Shown here one piece after another: positions 36,801 to 45,191 of a stretch of DNA of 64,000 nucleotides (position 1 is its first letter; every line of letters starts with the position of its first letter). Source of the stretch: Hymenopus coronatus. Lineage: Eukaryota > Arthropoda > Insecta > Mantodea > Hymenopodidae. Location of the stretch: contig CM060893.1 in NCBI GenBank assembly GCA_030762935.1, forward strand, positions 13,374,001 through 13,438,000, written 5' to 3'. The notes beneath the pieces are model-generated. The model was not told the DNA's origin and did no database searches. It saw only the letters and a list, made by a program, of their open reading frames with translations. Position numbers and translations under genes: made by a program.

Positions 36801-39607
36801 AACCATAGCCATCTCTTCTATAAGATGCTTGCCTACTCTTATTGGTGCTAATATATGCAACTCTGTTATTAGTGCATGGTGACCCATCATAATTTTACTG
36901 CCTTATACTTATCAAGCCTATTACTCATCTGTCTATCTTCCTCTTGATCGGTCTTATACATTTCTATATAACTTTTCAACTAATTTCTAGCCCATAAAAG
37001 TCATTCTCAACTCAACCATCTCCATGCATGTATTTTCTTGCCTCATTCTATTTTTATTTCTGTATAGCCTCACAAAACCCTTCTCTGTAATTTCTTGACT
37101 TTAAATACTCTCCAGTCTTCCAGAAACTTCTGTTTTGATATTCCTTATTAACCCTTTATTGTATGAATTATTTTGCTGCATATGCCATTCTTCCTCTAAT
37201 TCCCTTCAACCAGTACCACAACTGAAACGACTTGAATAGCCATGATCATTAGTGCAATATAGTCATTCAAAGCCAAACGTGGTGAGTTTGAGTCCCAGCG
37301 GCTGCAGTCAGATTTGCTTGTAGTAAAGGATGGGGAGGGCCCAAGTAAAATAACCAGTGTAATGGCATGCTTGGATGCTGATGGGGTTACATTTGACTGC
37401 AGTTGCATGGATTTTGCTCTTCTTTTTGTTAAAAAAAAAAAAAAAAAAAACACTACAGTTTTATTGTTGAAGGTTAGTGTAAAATACTAAAAGTGTTAAT
37501 TAATCATCTTTGTTACATAAGTGAACAACATGCAATAAAGGGTTAATAGATGAGCTTCCCATGTCTATGTTGCACTTAAAGAAACCATGGTCCTTTCCAC
37601 ATGTTTTACTTTTGGATACTGAAGCGTTCTATATAACAACACTCTCCTCTTGTAGTTCTAAATACCAGTTTCATAATAGTTGCTATACAGCATTGAAATG
37701 TTGGCAGGATTACCACTGGTGGTGGCGCAGCTTCCTGACAAGTGGCTTCACAGCCTTCTATCTGTTTGTATACTGCATCCATTACTTTGTGACCAAGTTG
37801 AACATAGAGGATGTAGCATCAACATTCCTGTATTTTGGCTACACACTGATCATGGTATTCCTCTTCTTCCTTCTCACAGGTAAGGTTCTTCTGCAGGTAT
37901 CAAGTTACTGTGGAAATGCAAACAGATATTGTAAATAAATTAATATTTCCGAAAAGAATAACTCAAAAATCTATAGCTGTGTGTGTGGGCATGCTTGTAT
38001 ATGTGCCTGCATTTTTAATTTTTTTAAAGCTTCTTCTTCTCTCTACTTCATGTTAATTGGGATAAACAGTACCAGAAATTGCCTTATTACTTGAAATAGT
38101 AGAAGGGAAATCTGAGAGTATGCTAGACTAAAGCAATAGTCAAATCTTTTAAAAACTGGTTGCTATGTGATGGAAATTTATTTCTTTGCATGGCCAGGAA
38201 TTGTCAAATTCCTGTATGGGAAATGTTTAAGTATTTTAAAACTGAAATCAATAACAAGGAATATCTTGAGACAGGTCAACACCATAAAAGAAATGTGTAT
38301 GACATAAATTGTGTGTTTTAACATCATGCACCAATTGTCGCAAATATAAAATACTGACCAATATTAAAAATAGCAATAAAAAATCTGATGTGTTTCATTC
38401 ACATGACTTTCTCTACATCGCTGTAACAAATTATTGTTAAAAATCATATTCTTCTATCTACTTTATGATAATCGAAATAAATAATAGCAGAAATTTTCTT
38501 AATTACTTGCTTCCTTGTAAGTAGAAGGAAAATAAGGGAATACTCTAGGCTAAAATGTTTAAAAAGCTGGTTGTCAGGTGATTGAAAACCGTTTTCATCC
38601 ATTTCTGTGAGAGAAAACTTTTAAGTATTTTAAATTTGAAACAAATAACAAGGAATATCTCAGAAATGGCCCATTCCTCGAAAAAAAAAAAAATGTATAT
38701 GACATAAATTGTGCATTTTAATGTGACCTACACTTTTTGTGTAGTAAGTTTCTGTCTATCTCTTACGGTTTATCAATTATGCAAAATTCAACAAAATTCA
38801 TTCAGAATAAAGAGGTCTTTAGAGGCTATTCCCAGAAAATTCAAAATATATATTTTATTTGCCATATAAATATCTTTAATATATGTATGGTATTTAAATT
38901 AAATTCATTAGAGCCATTTTTGAGAAAATCTAAATTTTCAAAATTTTTTCCACGAAAGGGTAGTTTGGGGTGGGGGATTTTCTTGAAAATCTTCATGTCG
39001 CATCCTTGGAAGATACTGAACTTAAATATCAAGTTTGGTATTGATCAGACTTTTCATTTTTGTGCCATGCTTCCCCCCCCCCCCCCCCCCCAGACATAGA
39101 CATTTTTCTAAACAAAAATTTTGTATTCAAGGGTCCCAAAACATGTGTTTCTGATGAAATCTCAGTGTCAAATTTTTGGGTGCAATACAATACCTCCAGT
39201 ATACACTATGTACATAGTATGGTAGAGAAAATTAAAATTGTAGCAACAAAAAATACATAACACCAGGAATTAAAATTTTATAGATGACCATTAGTTATAT
39301 ACCACATAATCTTAACCTTCCAATTTAGATCTATGATCATAATGCGTTTAGTTATATGAGTTTACCCGAAGGTATTTTGTTTCCATATCTTGAATGAAAT
39401 TCAGGATAAAATGGTATTAAGTCAAAACTGATAGTAGTAGCATTCCTCCACCCAAAGTGTATGTCCCCTGTATTATAGTTCAAGTGTTTTTGGTATCAGA
39501 GTTTATCTATCATGTACTAATCTCTGTTGTTCCTTACAGGAACCATTGGCTTCTTTGCCTGTTTTTGGTTTGTGCGCAAGATCTACAGTGTTGTGAAAGT
39601 GGACTAA
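12822..39607 (+). CDS. TM9SF2: TM9SF2-like nonaspanin, 14 exons, N-terminus missing
   Basis: Fourteen exons at GT-AG junctions join without a frame break into 625 residues plus stop (1878 nt). Order: lumenal domain (residues 1-260), then nine hydrophobic spans near 264-285, 325-353, 362-388, 397-420, 426-455, 486-509, 514-543, 554-577 and 583-617, ending in VVKVD. Family-typical strings include [52 protein letters not shown] and [20 protein letters not shown]. They fit TM9SF2 better than TM9SF1, 3 or 4. Nonaspanins work in Golgi and endosomal membranes in sorting of membrane proteins and glycosphingolipid metabolism; the terminal KXD motif binds coatomer and retains the protein in the Golgi (family knowledge). 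Vertebrate TM9SF2 is about 660 residues, so roughly 40-60 N-terminal residues (signal peptide and the start of the lumenal domain) are absent; no matching exon was seen in 1-12821. No internal stop, so the gene is probably functional. Confidence 0.96.
13033..13775 (+). mobile_element. Repeat H copy 2 (diverged)
   Basis: Begins ACTTTCTCTAGCATGTATG with the terminal palindrome and ends near AAAATCATGTGGATAGCAT. Lies in the TM9SF2 intron just after exon A. Confidence 0.7.
13776..14480 (+). mobile_element. Repeat H copy 3 (5'-truncated)
   Basis: Starts at the internal AATGAAAAGACCATTCAATA block and runs to CATGTGAATGGAACGCATTA. It abuts copy 2 in tandem. A scrap of the H 3' part follows at 14487-14520. 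Confidence 0.7.
14521..15209 (+). other. TM9SF2 intron, nothing further seen
   Basis: AT-rich intron sequence up to the exon B acceptor. Confidence 0.5.
15210..15303 (+). CDS. TM9SF2: TM9SF2 exon B
   Basis: Its first base completes the His codon begun in exon A; 31 codons follow ([10 protein letters not shown] through [10 protein letters not shown]) to a GTAAGT donor. FDFC and GERI are signature positions of the TM9SF2/4 lumenal domain. Confidence 0.95.
15304..16371 (+). other. TM9SF2 intron, nothing further seen
   Basis: The 130-codon minus frame at 15676-16068 has no recognisable features; a pyrimidine-rich stretch at 16085-16320 precedes exon C. Confidence 0.5.
16372..16507 (+). CDS. TM9SF2: TM9SF2 exon C
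   Basis: Begins after TGTTACAG with [13 protein letters not shown] and ends LNYQHHWIV plus one base before GTAAGT. The two Cys of ECEMVC and the [11 protein letters not shown] motif match the family. Forty-five codons plus 1 nt. Confidence 0.95.
16748..17040 (+). mobile_element. Possible mariner 5' fragment in intron
   Basis: GGCCAGTTCAATAAGTATCC at 16753 resembles mariner termini. The frame from 16911 reads [20 protein letters not shown], like the first helix-turn-helix of mariner transposases (K-V-x-Y-R-x-V-I-x-x-L-x-L-x-G-K), then degrades. No right end was found. Confidence 0.4.
17240..17361 (+). CDS. TM9SF2: TM9SF2 exon D
   Basis: Two leading bases complete the Asp of WIVDN, then forty codons [13 protein letters not shown] through TQDTCSIN, then GTAAGT. 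Contains the conserved Cys set of the lumenal domain ([16 protein letters not shown]). Confidence 0.95.
17437..17560 (+). CDS. TM9SF2: TM9SF2 exon E
   Basis: Starts after TTGTTACAG. Encodes [19 protein letters not shown] through NSGRII and ends one base into a Ser codon before [19 protein letters not shown] matches the FNHVDIKIYYH segment of TM9SF2. The intron before it is only 75 bp, the shortest in the gene. Confidence 0.94.
17561..19110 (+). other. TM9SF2 intron, nothing further seen
   Basis: The 106-codon frame at 18467-18787 shows no family features. Confidence 0.45.
19124..19442 (-). mobile_element. tRNA-derived SINE, family S2, copy 2
   Basis: Same head (B box GGGTTCGATTCG) and body as 11577-11924. 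Flanked by a perfect 13-bp duplication AGTGTTTGGTTAT at 19111-19123 and 19443-19455. Inserted in a TM9SF2 intron, antisense to the gene. Confidence 0.92.
20261..20430 (+). CDS. TM9SF2: TM9SF2 exon F
   Basis: Follows CTTTTCAG; two bases finish Ser, then [10 protein letters not shown] through [10 protein letters not shown] to GTAAGT. This is the variable lumenal segment; YTYSIKF is the conserved YTYSVSF block just before the first span. Confidence 0.93.
21195..21645 (-). pseudogene. Tc1-like transposase relic
   Basis: On the minus strand from 21645: [50 protein letters not shown], then after a stop [20 protein letters not shown]. In other frames remnants such as [13 protein letters not shown] and a RIFLAF-like tail follow. 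NVWAGIV and DGAPAH are hallmarks of insect Tc1/mariner-superfamily DDE transposases. The frame is broken several times. Confidence 0.75.
21776..22630 (+). mobile_element. Repeat H copy 4 (complete)
   Basis: 855 bp from ACTTTCTCTACATGTACTAT (palindrome with CATAGTGTATAGAGAAGG) to ACACATCAGAT. TATTA-like sequence borders both sides. In a TM9SF2 intron, sense orientation. Confidence 0.85.
22687..22855 (+). mobile_element. tRNA-derived SINE, family S3, truncated copy
   Basis: Head CCTCCATGGTCTAGAAGTAA, B-box remnant GGTGTAAACCTGG, then the family body GATGGTGGATATTTTTGAGT and CCTTCCTTTGGAAG. The 3' half is missing. Confidence 0.7.
23130..23894 (+). mobile_element. Repeat H copy 5 (short internal deletion)
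   Basis: After ACTTTCTCTATATGCACTAT the sequence jumps to TAGGATCCCCTGTATCC, dropping about 90 bp, and then continues to AACACATCAGAT. Confidence 0.83.
24505..24722 (-). mobile_element. tRNA-derived SINE, family S1, copy 1
   Basis: On the minus strand: head GCCTGGGTAGTGTGGTGGTA, B box GTGAGTTCGAATC, body ending GCTCCATGGACCCCGAAAG, then a poly-A tail and (TAA)n (24507-24550 on the + strand as TTA and T runs). It ends 88 bp before exon G. Confidence 0.9.
24810..24986 (+). CDS. TM9SF2: TM9SF2 exon G, first membrane span
   Basis: Phase 0 at both ends, 59 codons. Encodes [19 protein letters not shown], the first hydrophobic span ([17 protein letters not shown]) and the loop [13 protein letters not shown], nearly identical to vertebrate TM9SF2. 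The donor is GTATGT. Confidence 0.97.
25070..25214 (+). CDS. TM9SF2: TM9SF2 exon H
   Basis: After [46 protein letters not shown], then the start of the second span, ending one base into the next codon before GTATGT. The intron before it is 83 bp. Confidence 0.97.
25215..26462 (+). other. TM9SF2 intron, nothing firm
   Basis: A short tRNA-head-like stretch at 25970-26035 (CCTCCGTGGCTAAGTGGACA) may be a SINE remnant; no B box is seen. Confidence 0.35.
26463..26640 (+). CDS. TM9SF2: TM9SF2 exon I
   Basis: Two bases complete Ala, then [20 protein letters not shown], the third span, [18 protein letters not shown] and LSP plus two bases before GTAAGT. All are signature nonaspanin loop and span sequences. 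Confidence 0.97.
26720..26879 (+). CDS. TM9SF2: TM9SF2 exon J
   Basis: After TGTTTCAG one base completes Gly, then [20 protein letters not shown], the fifth span and [15 protein letters not shown], to GTAAGA. A 79-bp intron separates it from exon [12 protein letters not shown] is strongly conserved in the family. Confidence 0.97.
27395..27690 (-). mobile_element. tRNA-derived SINE, family S3, full-length copy
   Basis: Minus-strand head CCCTCCGTGGTGTAGTGGTT, B box GGGTTCAAACCC-like, body through GAGCAAAATTAAGCAGTC to the 3' end. Twelve-bp target duplication TGAACAAAATAA at 27383-27394 and 27691-27702. Confidence 0.9.
27729..28843 (+). mobile_element. TA-flanked TIR element, family P, copy A
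   Basis: Left end TGTACTGTATTTATTCAAAT and right end complementary (AAATAAATACGGTATA), with TA outside both. A second copy, B, shares both ends and the inner blocks GGGGTCATCTTGCATTTG and CTAAATTCCAAAATTA. The ends recall pogo/Tigger-type elements (from memory). No coding capacity. Confidence 0.72.
28010..28625 (+). repeat. Minisatellite inside family P element, about 150 bp unit
   Basis: About four diverged copies, each with a CATYRTTGTTACAGCTATGC-like core, a CT-rich middle and CAAATTCAAATTAGGTAAA. Copy B carries the same unit at 42200-42420. Confidence 0.8.
29194..29483 (+). pseudogene. Penelope GIY-YIG endonuclease relic
   Basis: [34 protein letters not shown], then VSHHF, a stop, and remnants ending [14 protein letters not shown]. 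Same domain as at 10747 but with YIG changed to YTE and internal stops. It lies 220 bp before exon K. Confidence 0.75.
29707..29858 (+). CDS. TM9SF2: TM9SF2 exon K
   Basis: After CCTGCAG, phase 0: [18 protein letters not shown], then [20 protein letters not shown] (sixth span), ending two bases into Trp before [19 protein letters not shown] is a hallmark loop of TM9SF2/4. Confidence 0.97.
30138..30300 (+). pseudogene. Penelope reverse transcriptase fragment
   Basis: [19 protein letters not shown] and [20 protein letters not shown] match the RT segment with F-T-M-E-x-E ... L-P-F-L-D ... Y-R-K-P-T. Only about 55 codons remain. Confidence 0.68.
30354..30806 (+). repeat. 5' LTR of the Ty3-type relic
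   Basis: Starts TACCTTGAGGCCATAATCAC (the 3' copy begins TGTCTTGTAGCTATAATCAC). TATAAAA at 30572-30578, a conserved GAGTTCAGTTTCA-type leader, and an end near GTTGTTTGTT. Confidence 0.75.
32241..32622 (+). repeat. 3' LTR of the Ty3-type relic
   Basis: TG...CA ends (TGTCTTGTAGC to TTGTTTGTTACA), TATAAAT at 32430-32436 and AATAAAG near 32603. Roughly 75-80 percent identical to the 5' LTR by eye, so an old insertion. Confidence 0.75.
32955..33156 (-). mobile_element. tRNA-derived SINE, family S3, truncated copy
   Basis: Minus strand: GCTCTCTGTGATTTAGTGGC head, B box GGTTCAATCCC, then the S3 body (GCTGGATTTTTTTCCGA, GGCTTGCTTTGGAAGG). Confidence 0.72.
33157..34548 (+). other. TM9SF2 intron, nothing further seen
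   Basis: AT-rich intron sequence before exon L. Confidence 0.45.
34549..34660 (+). CDS. TM9SF2: TM9SF2 exon L
   Basis: One base finishes Trp, then [20 protein letters not shown] and [17 protein letters not shown], the seventh span, to GTAAGC. The 4.7-kb intron before it carries the Ty3-like relic. Confidence 0.96.
34661..37223 (+). other. TM9SF2 intron with one strong hairpin
   Basis: Apart from the inverted repeat at 35257-35332 no structure or coding was recognised. Confidence 0.45.
35257..35332. repeat. Near-perfect 29-bp inverted repeat
   Basis: Arm 35257-35285 (TTATATGTTTTATTAATCTG then TTGAGTTGG) pairs with 35304-35332 with one mismatch; the loop is 18 nt. Confidence 0.9.
37224..37452 (+). 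mobile_element. tRNA-derived SINE, family S4, copy 1
   Basis: tRNA-like head with B box GTGAGTTTGAGTCCC at 37281-37295, body GTAAAGGATGGGGAGGGCCC and GTTACATTTGACTGCAGTTG, and a poly-A tail at 37431-37450. A diverged copy lies at 49205-49355. Confidence 0.78.
37708..37879 (+). CDS. TM9SF2: TM9SF2 exon M
   Basis: After [27 protein letters not shown] (eighth span), then [20 protein letters not shown] (start of the ninth), ending one base into Gly before [19 protein letters not shown] is the family motif. Confidence 0.97.
38027..38330 (-). mobile_element. Repeat H copy 6 (partial)
   Basis: Reverse-orientation middle part of H, from the TTCTCTCTACTTCATG block to GACATAAATTGTGTG. In the last TM9SF2 intron. 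Confidence 0.75.
38383..39232 (-). mobile_element. Repeat H copy 7 (complete)
   Basis: Reverse copy: ATCTGATGTGTTTCATTCAC at the left, palindrome CACTATGTACATAGTATGG and TAGAGAAAAT at the right. A run of 19 C (39073-39091) interrupts its GT-rich block. Confidence 0.85.
39073..39091. repeat. Poly-C run inside repeat H
   Basis: About nineteen consecutive C at the spot where other H copies have CA/GT-rich sequence; the length may be uncertain from sequencing. Confidence 0.8.
39540..39607 (+). CDS. TM9SF2: TM9SF2 last exon N
   Basis: After TCCTTACAG two bases complete Gly, then [20 protein letters not shown], Asp and TAA at 39605-39607. The C-terminal KVD is the KXD/E coatomer-binding Golgi signal of nonaspanins. 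Confidence 0.96.
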
Positions 39608-39864
39608 GAGCTTGGACACTAGTGTGCAGATCTGCATCCCTCGGAGCAGAAGAGAGGGCCGGTTTTTCTTTAGCATCTGCACATGTTCAAATGTTACATG
39701 ACTTTTTTCTTATATTGTGAATATTCATAATAGTAATAACATTTGTTGCACAAGATTGTGGAAATTTCTCAAGTTGCAGGTAGGAATGGGACACGACAAT
39801 AAATCCATATCAGTAACGAAACTGCAGCTCTTGAAGAACGGTGTAGACCTGCTTACTGTTTGTA

Positions 39865-39870
39865 AATAAA
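39865..39870 (+). promoter_or_regulatory. Polyadenylation signal AATAAA (proximal)
   Basis: First AATAAA after the TM9SF2 stop, 258 nt downstream of it. Confidence 0.5.
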
Positions 39871-40000
39871 ACAAATACTGTGTTTAACTTTTTCAGTTTA
39901 GCTTGCTTAACTACATATGTAGTGTGTGAATGTGTGTGAATGTGATGATGCATTTTATTTAATTTGTTAGATATCTTTTACCACATTGGAAGGACATTGA

Positions 40001-40006
40001 AATAAA
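40001..40006 (+). promoter_or_regulatory. Polyadenylation signal AATAAA (distal)
   Basis: Second AATAAA, about 395 nt after the stop. GT-rich sequence lies upstream at 39920-39945; a downstream GU-rich element is less clear than for the proximal site. Confidence 0.45.
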
Positions 40007-40565
40007 TTTCTAATCCTGCACACAAACACATTCACATTTTGTGTTACCCCATCCTGCTCCCCTCACAACATTAATAAGCTATAAATAAATGATTGCAGAT
40101 CATGTAGAATTGGTGAGAAGGCTATACAGGGTGTGAAGAACTAGTCAGATATACACTAATCTGTACTTAATATTATTAAGAGAAAATATTTTTTGTATAC
40201 GTGTATGGCAGAGGTGCTTAAACTTTATACTCTCATACCTCCGTAAAAGTAAACTTGAAATTCTCACCTCCTATTGTTTCACAAAGCAGTTATCTACTTA
40301 TCTTAGATATTATTTTCACATAAAATTTACAGCTCATACTTCCAGAAAGTATTTAATTCTCACAAATACAAATATATTAAAGAAAATGTTATTCTTTAGA
40401 AAACAATGTTAATTATGTATCAAGTCCTCAGTTTCGTTTAATGAGACTTTGTGTTCTTATCAATCAGACCAAAAATTTGGGGTACAGTCTTGGAAAAACA
40501 GATTCCTAAACCCAACAGATTTCATATCTTCATGGATACTAACATTGAGATTCCTGACTCACATA
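40007..40565. other. Intergenic, nothing seen
   Basis: AT-rich sequence between the TM9SF2 polyA region and the family P element. Confidence 0.45.
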
Positions 40566-42695
40566 TGTACTGTATTTGTCATCCAAATACAAGACTGTTT
40601 TTTTTTTTCCAAAATATTAATGTTCTGAGAGCGAGGGGGTCATCTTGCATTTGCGATATGTTTTCCATAGCATGTAGGAAAAATGCAGGTTTCAAATTTT
40701 GTGGAAATGGCTAAGCCTGGGGGAAGTGGTAAAGTTTACAGCCAACGGCAGCTTTTTTGCCTTTTATTTTGCACTGTAAAGTCAGCTGTTAACAGACTGA
40801 AAATTGTAAACCAAAAATTCTGAGACTAAAATTTAAATAGAGGATTTCCTATCACATCAGTGGGTGCGCGTAATCAACGGTCAAATGGAAAGAGGGGTTT
40901 ACAAGGGGCATTCAATAAGTCCTTAAAAAAAGATAGAATATTCTTCTTCTTCCACATAGTCTCCTTTTAGCTCATTACACTTTTCCCAATGTTTCTCCAA
41001 CTGTTTTAAGCCTTCCAAAAAGTAGGATTTCAGAAGGTTCTCAAGGTAGGCATCTGTTTGGGAGATGACCTGTTTGTTAGATGTGAATCATTTTCTGTCG
41101 AGCCTCTTCGAGTGTGGAAATAAAAAAGTCACTGGTGCCAAACCTGTTGAATACGGTGGATTTTGTAATAATTCAAACTAAACCTTAATTCTATAATTTT
41201 CACCATTGAAACTCCACAGATGTGCTGCCTTGCATTTTCTTGATGGAAGAGAATCTTGTTCTTTGCCAGATCAGGGCACTTTTTCTTGATTTTTGTGTTC
41301 AACTGGTGCAATAACGAGACTGGTTCCCTCTCTTATCTCCATTTATTGTTCTGTATTTCTGCAAGTAATCAATATACATGATTCAGCATGCATCCCAAAA
41401 AACCGAAGTCATCACCTTGTATAGATTTCACCACATTTGCTTACTTTGGGACTGGTTCGTCTTTAAAAATGCACTGTTTTGACTGTACTTTTGTGTCTGG
41501 AGTATAGTAGTGTATCCATGTTTAATCCACAGTTGTGTTCGATGCAGAAGCTTGTCAGGATTGCAACAGAAAAATGCCAAACCAGCTTCTGAGTTGATCA
41601 CATGATTGCATTTATTCTCCATTGAGAGCAAACACAGCACCCATCTTGCCAAGACCTTTCTTAGGCCTAATTTTTGTTGCAAAATTGAGAACACTGTACC
41701 TTGTGATATGCCTGTGGCCTCTACTATTTAGTGATCATTGATTCATTGATCACTCAAAACTATATCCTGGATTTTGTCAATCATTTCCGTAACATCATTT
41801 ATGAATGTTTGGCCACATTTAAATTCATATATCCAATTGTAAATTATTGCAAATGCAGGAGCAGATGTGCCATAAACTTCATCCAGCTCAGTTTGTATCT
41901 CTTTTGGTGTTAAGCCTTTTAAATAGAAGTGTTTAATCACCGCAAGAAACTTGTTTTCTTCCATCTTTCTAAAGAAGGACAAGATTGTTGATTCAATCAC
42001 CTATAGCAACACCACCACCTGATGAATTTATCTGAAACTTTAACTGCCATCTAATAAGAGAGAATGGTTACTAAATACAAATTCATTTTTAATGCTACAA
42101 GTGTAATTTCTTTGATTTTCTAAGGACTTATTGAATGCCCCTCATAGCTCCACCTTTCACAGCAGATAAACTGGGTACGTCTGTCTCCTCTCTTCCTTTC
42201 AACCATTATGTGAATTTTCACGCAAATTCAAATAACGTAAAACTTTCGTAGCAATGTGTTAAATAGAAAGTCTTATTTTTCATTGTCATTGCAGCTGCAC
42301 TGCCATTGCACCTGTGTGATAGTGTATTGCACACAAAGCAGTATATTTCCATTCTCCCCTCTGCTGCACATTAAAAGAATTCCTGTGCAAATCCAAATTA
42401 CCTAAAACTGTAACAACAATAGGCTACATTAAATAATTCATCCATCATTGTCATTGAAACTCTACTTCTTCTCCCCCTCCCTCCCTCCTATGAAGAATTG
42501 AATTTCCAAGCAATTTCACAAAAAAAAAAAAAAAAAAAAAAAAAAAACTATCTCAGCTTAAGTGGCCCTTAATATGTTCAAAATATGTGTTTAAAAATTA
42601 ATTTATCATGCCATCTTTTTAAGTACAATGACTAGCTAAATTCCAAAATTAAGTTCTGAAAAAAGGTCATCTTATATTTGGATAACTATGGTATA
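40566..42695 (+). mobile_element. TA-flanked TIR element, family P, copy B, split by a mariner
   Basis: Left end TGTACTGTATTTGTCATCC after TA, right end near GGATAACTATGGTATA. Homologous to 27729-28843 on both sides of the mariner at 40902-42144. A poly-A run at 42519-42547 lies inside. Confidence 0.72.
40902..42144 (-). mobile_element. Mariner transposon, degenerate transposase
   Basis: 1243 bp with inverted ends (AGGGGCATTCAATAAGTCCT at the left, its complement at the right) and TA on both sides (40900-40901, 42145-42146). Minus-strand transposase in pieces: 42000-41743 gives the HTH region (KHFYLKGLTPKEI, YGTSAPAF, NWIYEFKCG); 41694-41428 the middle (KLGLRKVLARWVLCLLS); 41311-41129 the catalytic segment ILFHQENARQH, where the second catalytic Asp is Glu. 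Stops and shifts make it inactive. Confidence 0.9.
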
Positions 42696-42933
42696 TTATT
42701 AAGACTCCAAGGGAATTTTTGCCAATTTTGTGACTCTACTTATAAGCTAGAAATTCACCATTGGCTTGACTGTTGAAACACAACTAACCCTCCATATCAA
42801 TGAAGTCATTTTTCTTCATGTCAGCAATGTCCATTGAGTTAAAAAGAGAAGAGTTTTGAATCCACTATTTATTTTCTAATCGTTTTTGGATGAAGTATAA
42901 ATCAAATGAGTAAAATATTTTTCAAAACCCTCA

Positions 42934-43230
42934 AGAAATGGAAATGAAGTTTTATTTGTGGATGCTATTTAACTGCTGCTGTTCTCAGTGTACCATTCTA
43001 TGCTGGGCACGAAAGACCACTTAATTTTGCTCAGAGGCCTCTTTATCAGGCTTGAGGTTCTTTTATGTGCCATAAATCTACAACATGGAACCAACAGCTT
43101 TACTTCTCCTCTGAAGGAAGCCATGCTAAGGATTTTTATCCCCCCCCCAAAAAAAAAAATCTGTCATTCTCTGTCACGTTTGATTCCACGACCTTGAGTA
43201 TGTGAGGCTAACATGGTAATGACTATACCA
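42934..43230 (-). mobile_element. tRNA-derived SINE, family S3, full-length copy
   Basis: Aligns throughout with 27395-27690, in the same orientation. Eleven-bp duplication CAAAACCCTCA at 42923-42933 and 43231-43241. Contains short C and A runs. Confidence 0.88.
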
Positions 43231-43241
43231 CAAAACCCTCA

Positions 43242-44246
43242 CCATATGGATATAGTCCAGGATGACTTCTCCCAAAACAAGTTTTTAGGGTAGGAAATTT
43301 ATCATTATCCTTTTCTATGTTCTCCACAAATTTATCCCTTGTAGGAAAATGGCGACTTTCTCATTTGTATGCAAAGAAATTACTTTTGATCCTTGAAGTG
43401 AAATGCTGATGTCATCTAAATGTGAGAAATACATCTGCATGATACGCTAATGACATAATTAAATATTTTGCTTAAAATTCTTCAAATTGTATGTTTTCCT
43501 TTGTCTCAGAAATCTAGCAAGTTCCATAACCCTAGTAAAGACCAAGTGACTTTGTGAGTGCTCCAAATTCCTATCAGGAAAAGTCTATGCTAAAAAATTT
43601 ATGATATTCATTGCTCGATTTAAGCTTAGAGTGAGCATTTTTATGATAAAAGATGATACAGTGGATTACCATAATTTGTGGAGATTCCCATGGAATCAAA
43701 ACCAGAGTTCTTTACTAACATTGAACATCTATAGCTATGCAGCCCAATTTTAATTTCCAAACCATCTCATCTTGTGAAGAGAAAGAAAGAAAAGTCAATG
43801 AGCCGGTAGCCAACAGGGGTCACAAAACCTTGCATTGGTAGCATATTTCACAAAGGCTTTGAGCTGTATCCATAGTTTCATCCCATTGAAGTATGAAGGG
43901 TAGAGAAACTTGAGTTATTCTACAAGTTAAGTGAAGACTTCAGAAACTGTACAGCTGATATCATTTGACAGAGATTTGAGCATCAGGTTTTTCTATTGCT
44001 CTCCAAGGACAGTTTTGACTAGTTGAAGTTTATAAGACTCAATAAGATAGCATAACTTCAGTGACTTACCTGAATAGAGCTCTCTACTGCTTAAGTGACT
44101 CCAGCAACTCCCTGATGCTCTTTACTGAAATTTCCCTGCAGTTTGGCAAGTGACATATTATCTAAGCAATGAATTTTGGTACAGTAAGAAATTCTGTATG
44201 GCCAACATGTTCATCAATGTGCTTCCTTTATTTTTGTTATATTTTT
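43242..44246. other. Intergenic, nothing seen
   Basis: No coding or repeat structure recognised. Confidence 0.45.
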
Positions 44247-45046
44247 ACTTTCTCTATACGTACTAAGTATATAGTGTATAGAGAAGGTATTGTATTGCAC
44301 CTAAAAATTTGATACCAAGATTTCACTGGAAATATGTGTTTGAGACCCCCCCTGAATCCAAAAAAAAAGCGTGTTTAGAAAAATGTCCGTGTGCGTGTGT
44401 CTGTGGGCAGCATAGCTCAAAAATGAAAAGACCGTTAAATACCAAACTTGGTATTTAAGATTGGTATCTTCCAAGGATGCGACACAAATTTCAAGAAAAT
44501 CCCCTCACGCCCACCCTTTACATGGAACTTTTTTTCAAAAATTTTGATTTTCTTAAAAATGGCTCTAATGATTTTGATTAAAATATTGTGTATAAAAGAT
44601 ATTTACCTGGCAAATAAAATGTATATCTTGAATTTTCTGAGAATAGCTTCAGAATACTTTATTCTGGATGCATTTTACAGAATTTTGCGTAACTTATAAC
44701 ACAAAAAATGTAGAGCACTTTAAAACACACAATTTATGTTGTATACATTTTTTGTGTGGAGTTGATCGTTTTTTTAAATATTCCTTGTTTTTGGTTTCAG
44801 CTTTGAAAAACATACTTTTCTCATACAGGACTTTGTGAACTCGTGTCAATCACATAGCAGCCAGCTTTTGACTATCACATAAACCTATGGTACTCCCTTA
44901 TTTTGCTTCTACTTACAATAAAGCAAGAAATAAGACTATTTCTGCTAATTTTTCTCGATCAGCATGAAATAAATAAAAGATAAGCTTATTAACAATAATT
45001 TGTTACAGAGATATAGAGAAAGTCATGTGAATGAAACACATCAGAT
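44247..45046 (+). mobile_element. Repeat H copy 8 (complete)
   Basis: 800 bp, ACTTTCTCTATACGTACTAA to ACACATCAGAT. TTTTTGTTATAT occurs just outside both ends (44231-44242 and 45049-45060), compatible with a target duplication or a chance T-rich match. Confidence 0.87.
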
Positions 45047-45191
45047 TTTTTTTGTTATATCTTTTTCTTTTCCTTCTATAGTCACATTTCTGTAACTTAG
45101 CTTATACATTTGATAGTAATGGAGTAAATAATGAAACAACTTCCCTAATAGACAAACTGTTGATACTAAGCTAGCAATAAGAGAACCATAC

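Larger units (their letters stand above)
39608..40006 (+). other. TM9SF2: TM9SF2 3' UTR
   Basis: Non-coding stretch after the stop. Two canonical AATAAA signals, at 39865-39870 and 40001-40006, suggest cleavage shortly after one or both; which is used cannot be told from sequence. Confidence 0.6.

Noticed and set aside
40566..40901. Considered as a distal TM9SF2 exon or UTR
   Set aside because: Explained by the left part of a family P element; TM9SF2 ends cleanly at 39607.
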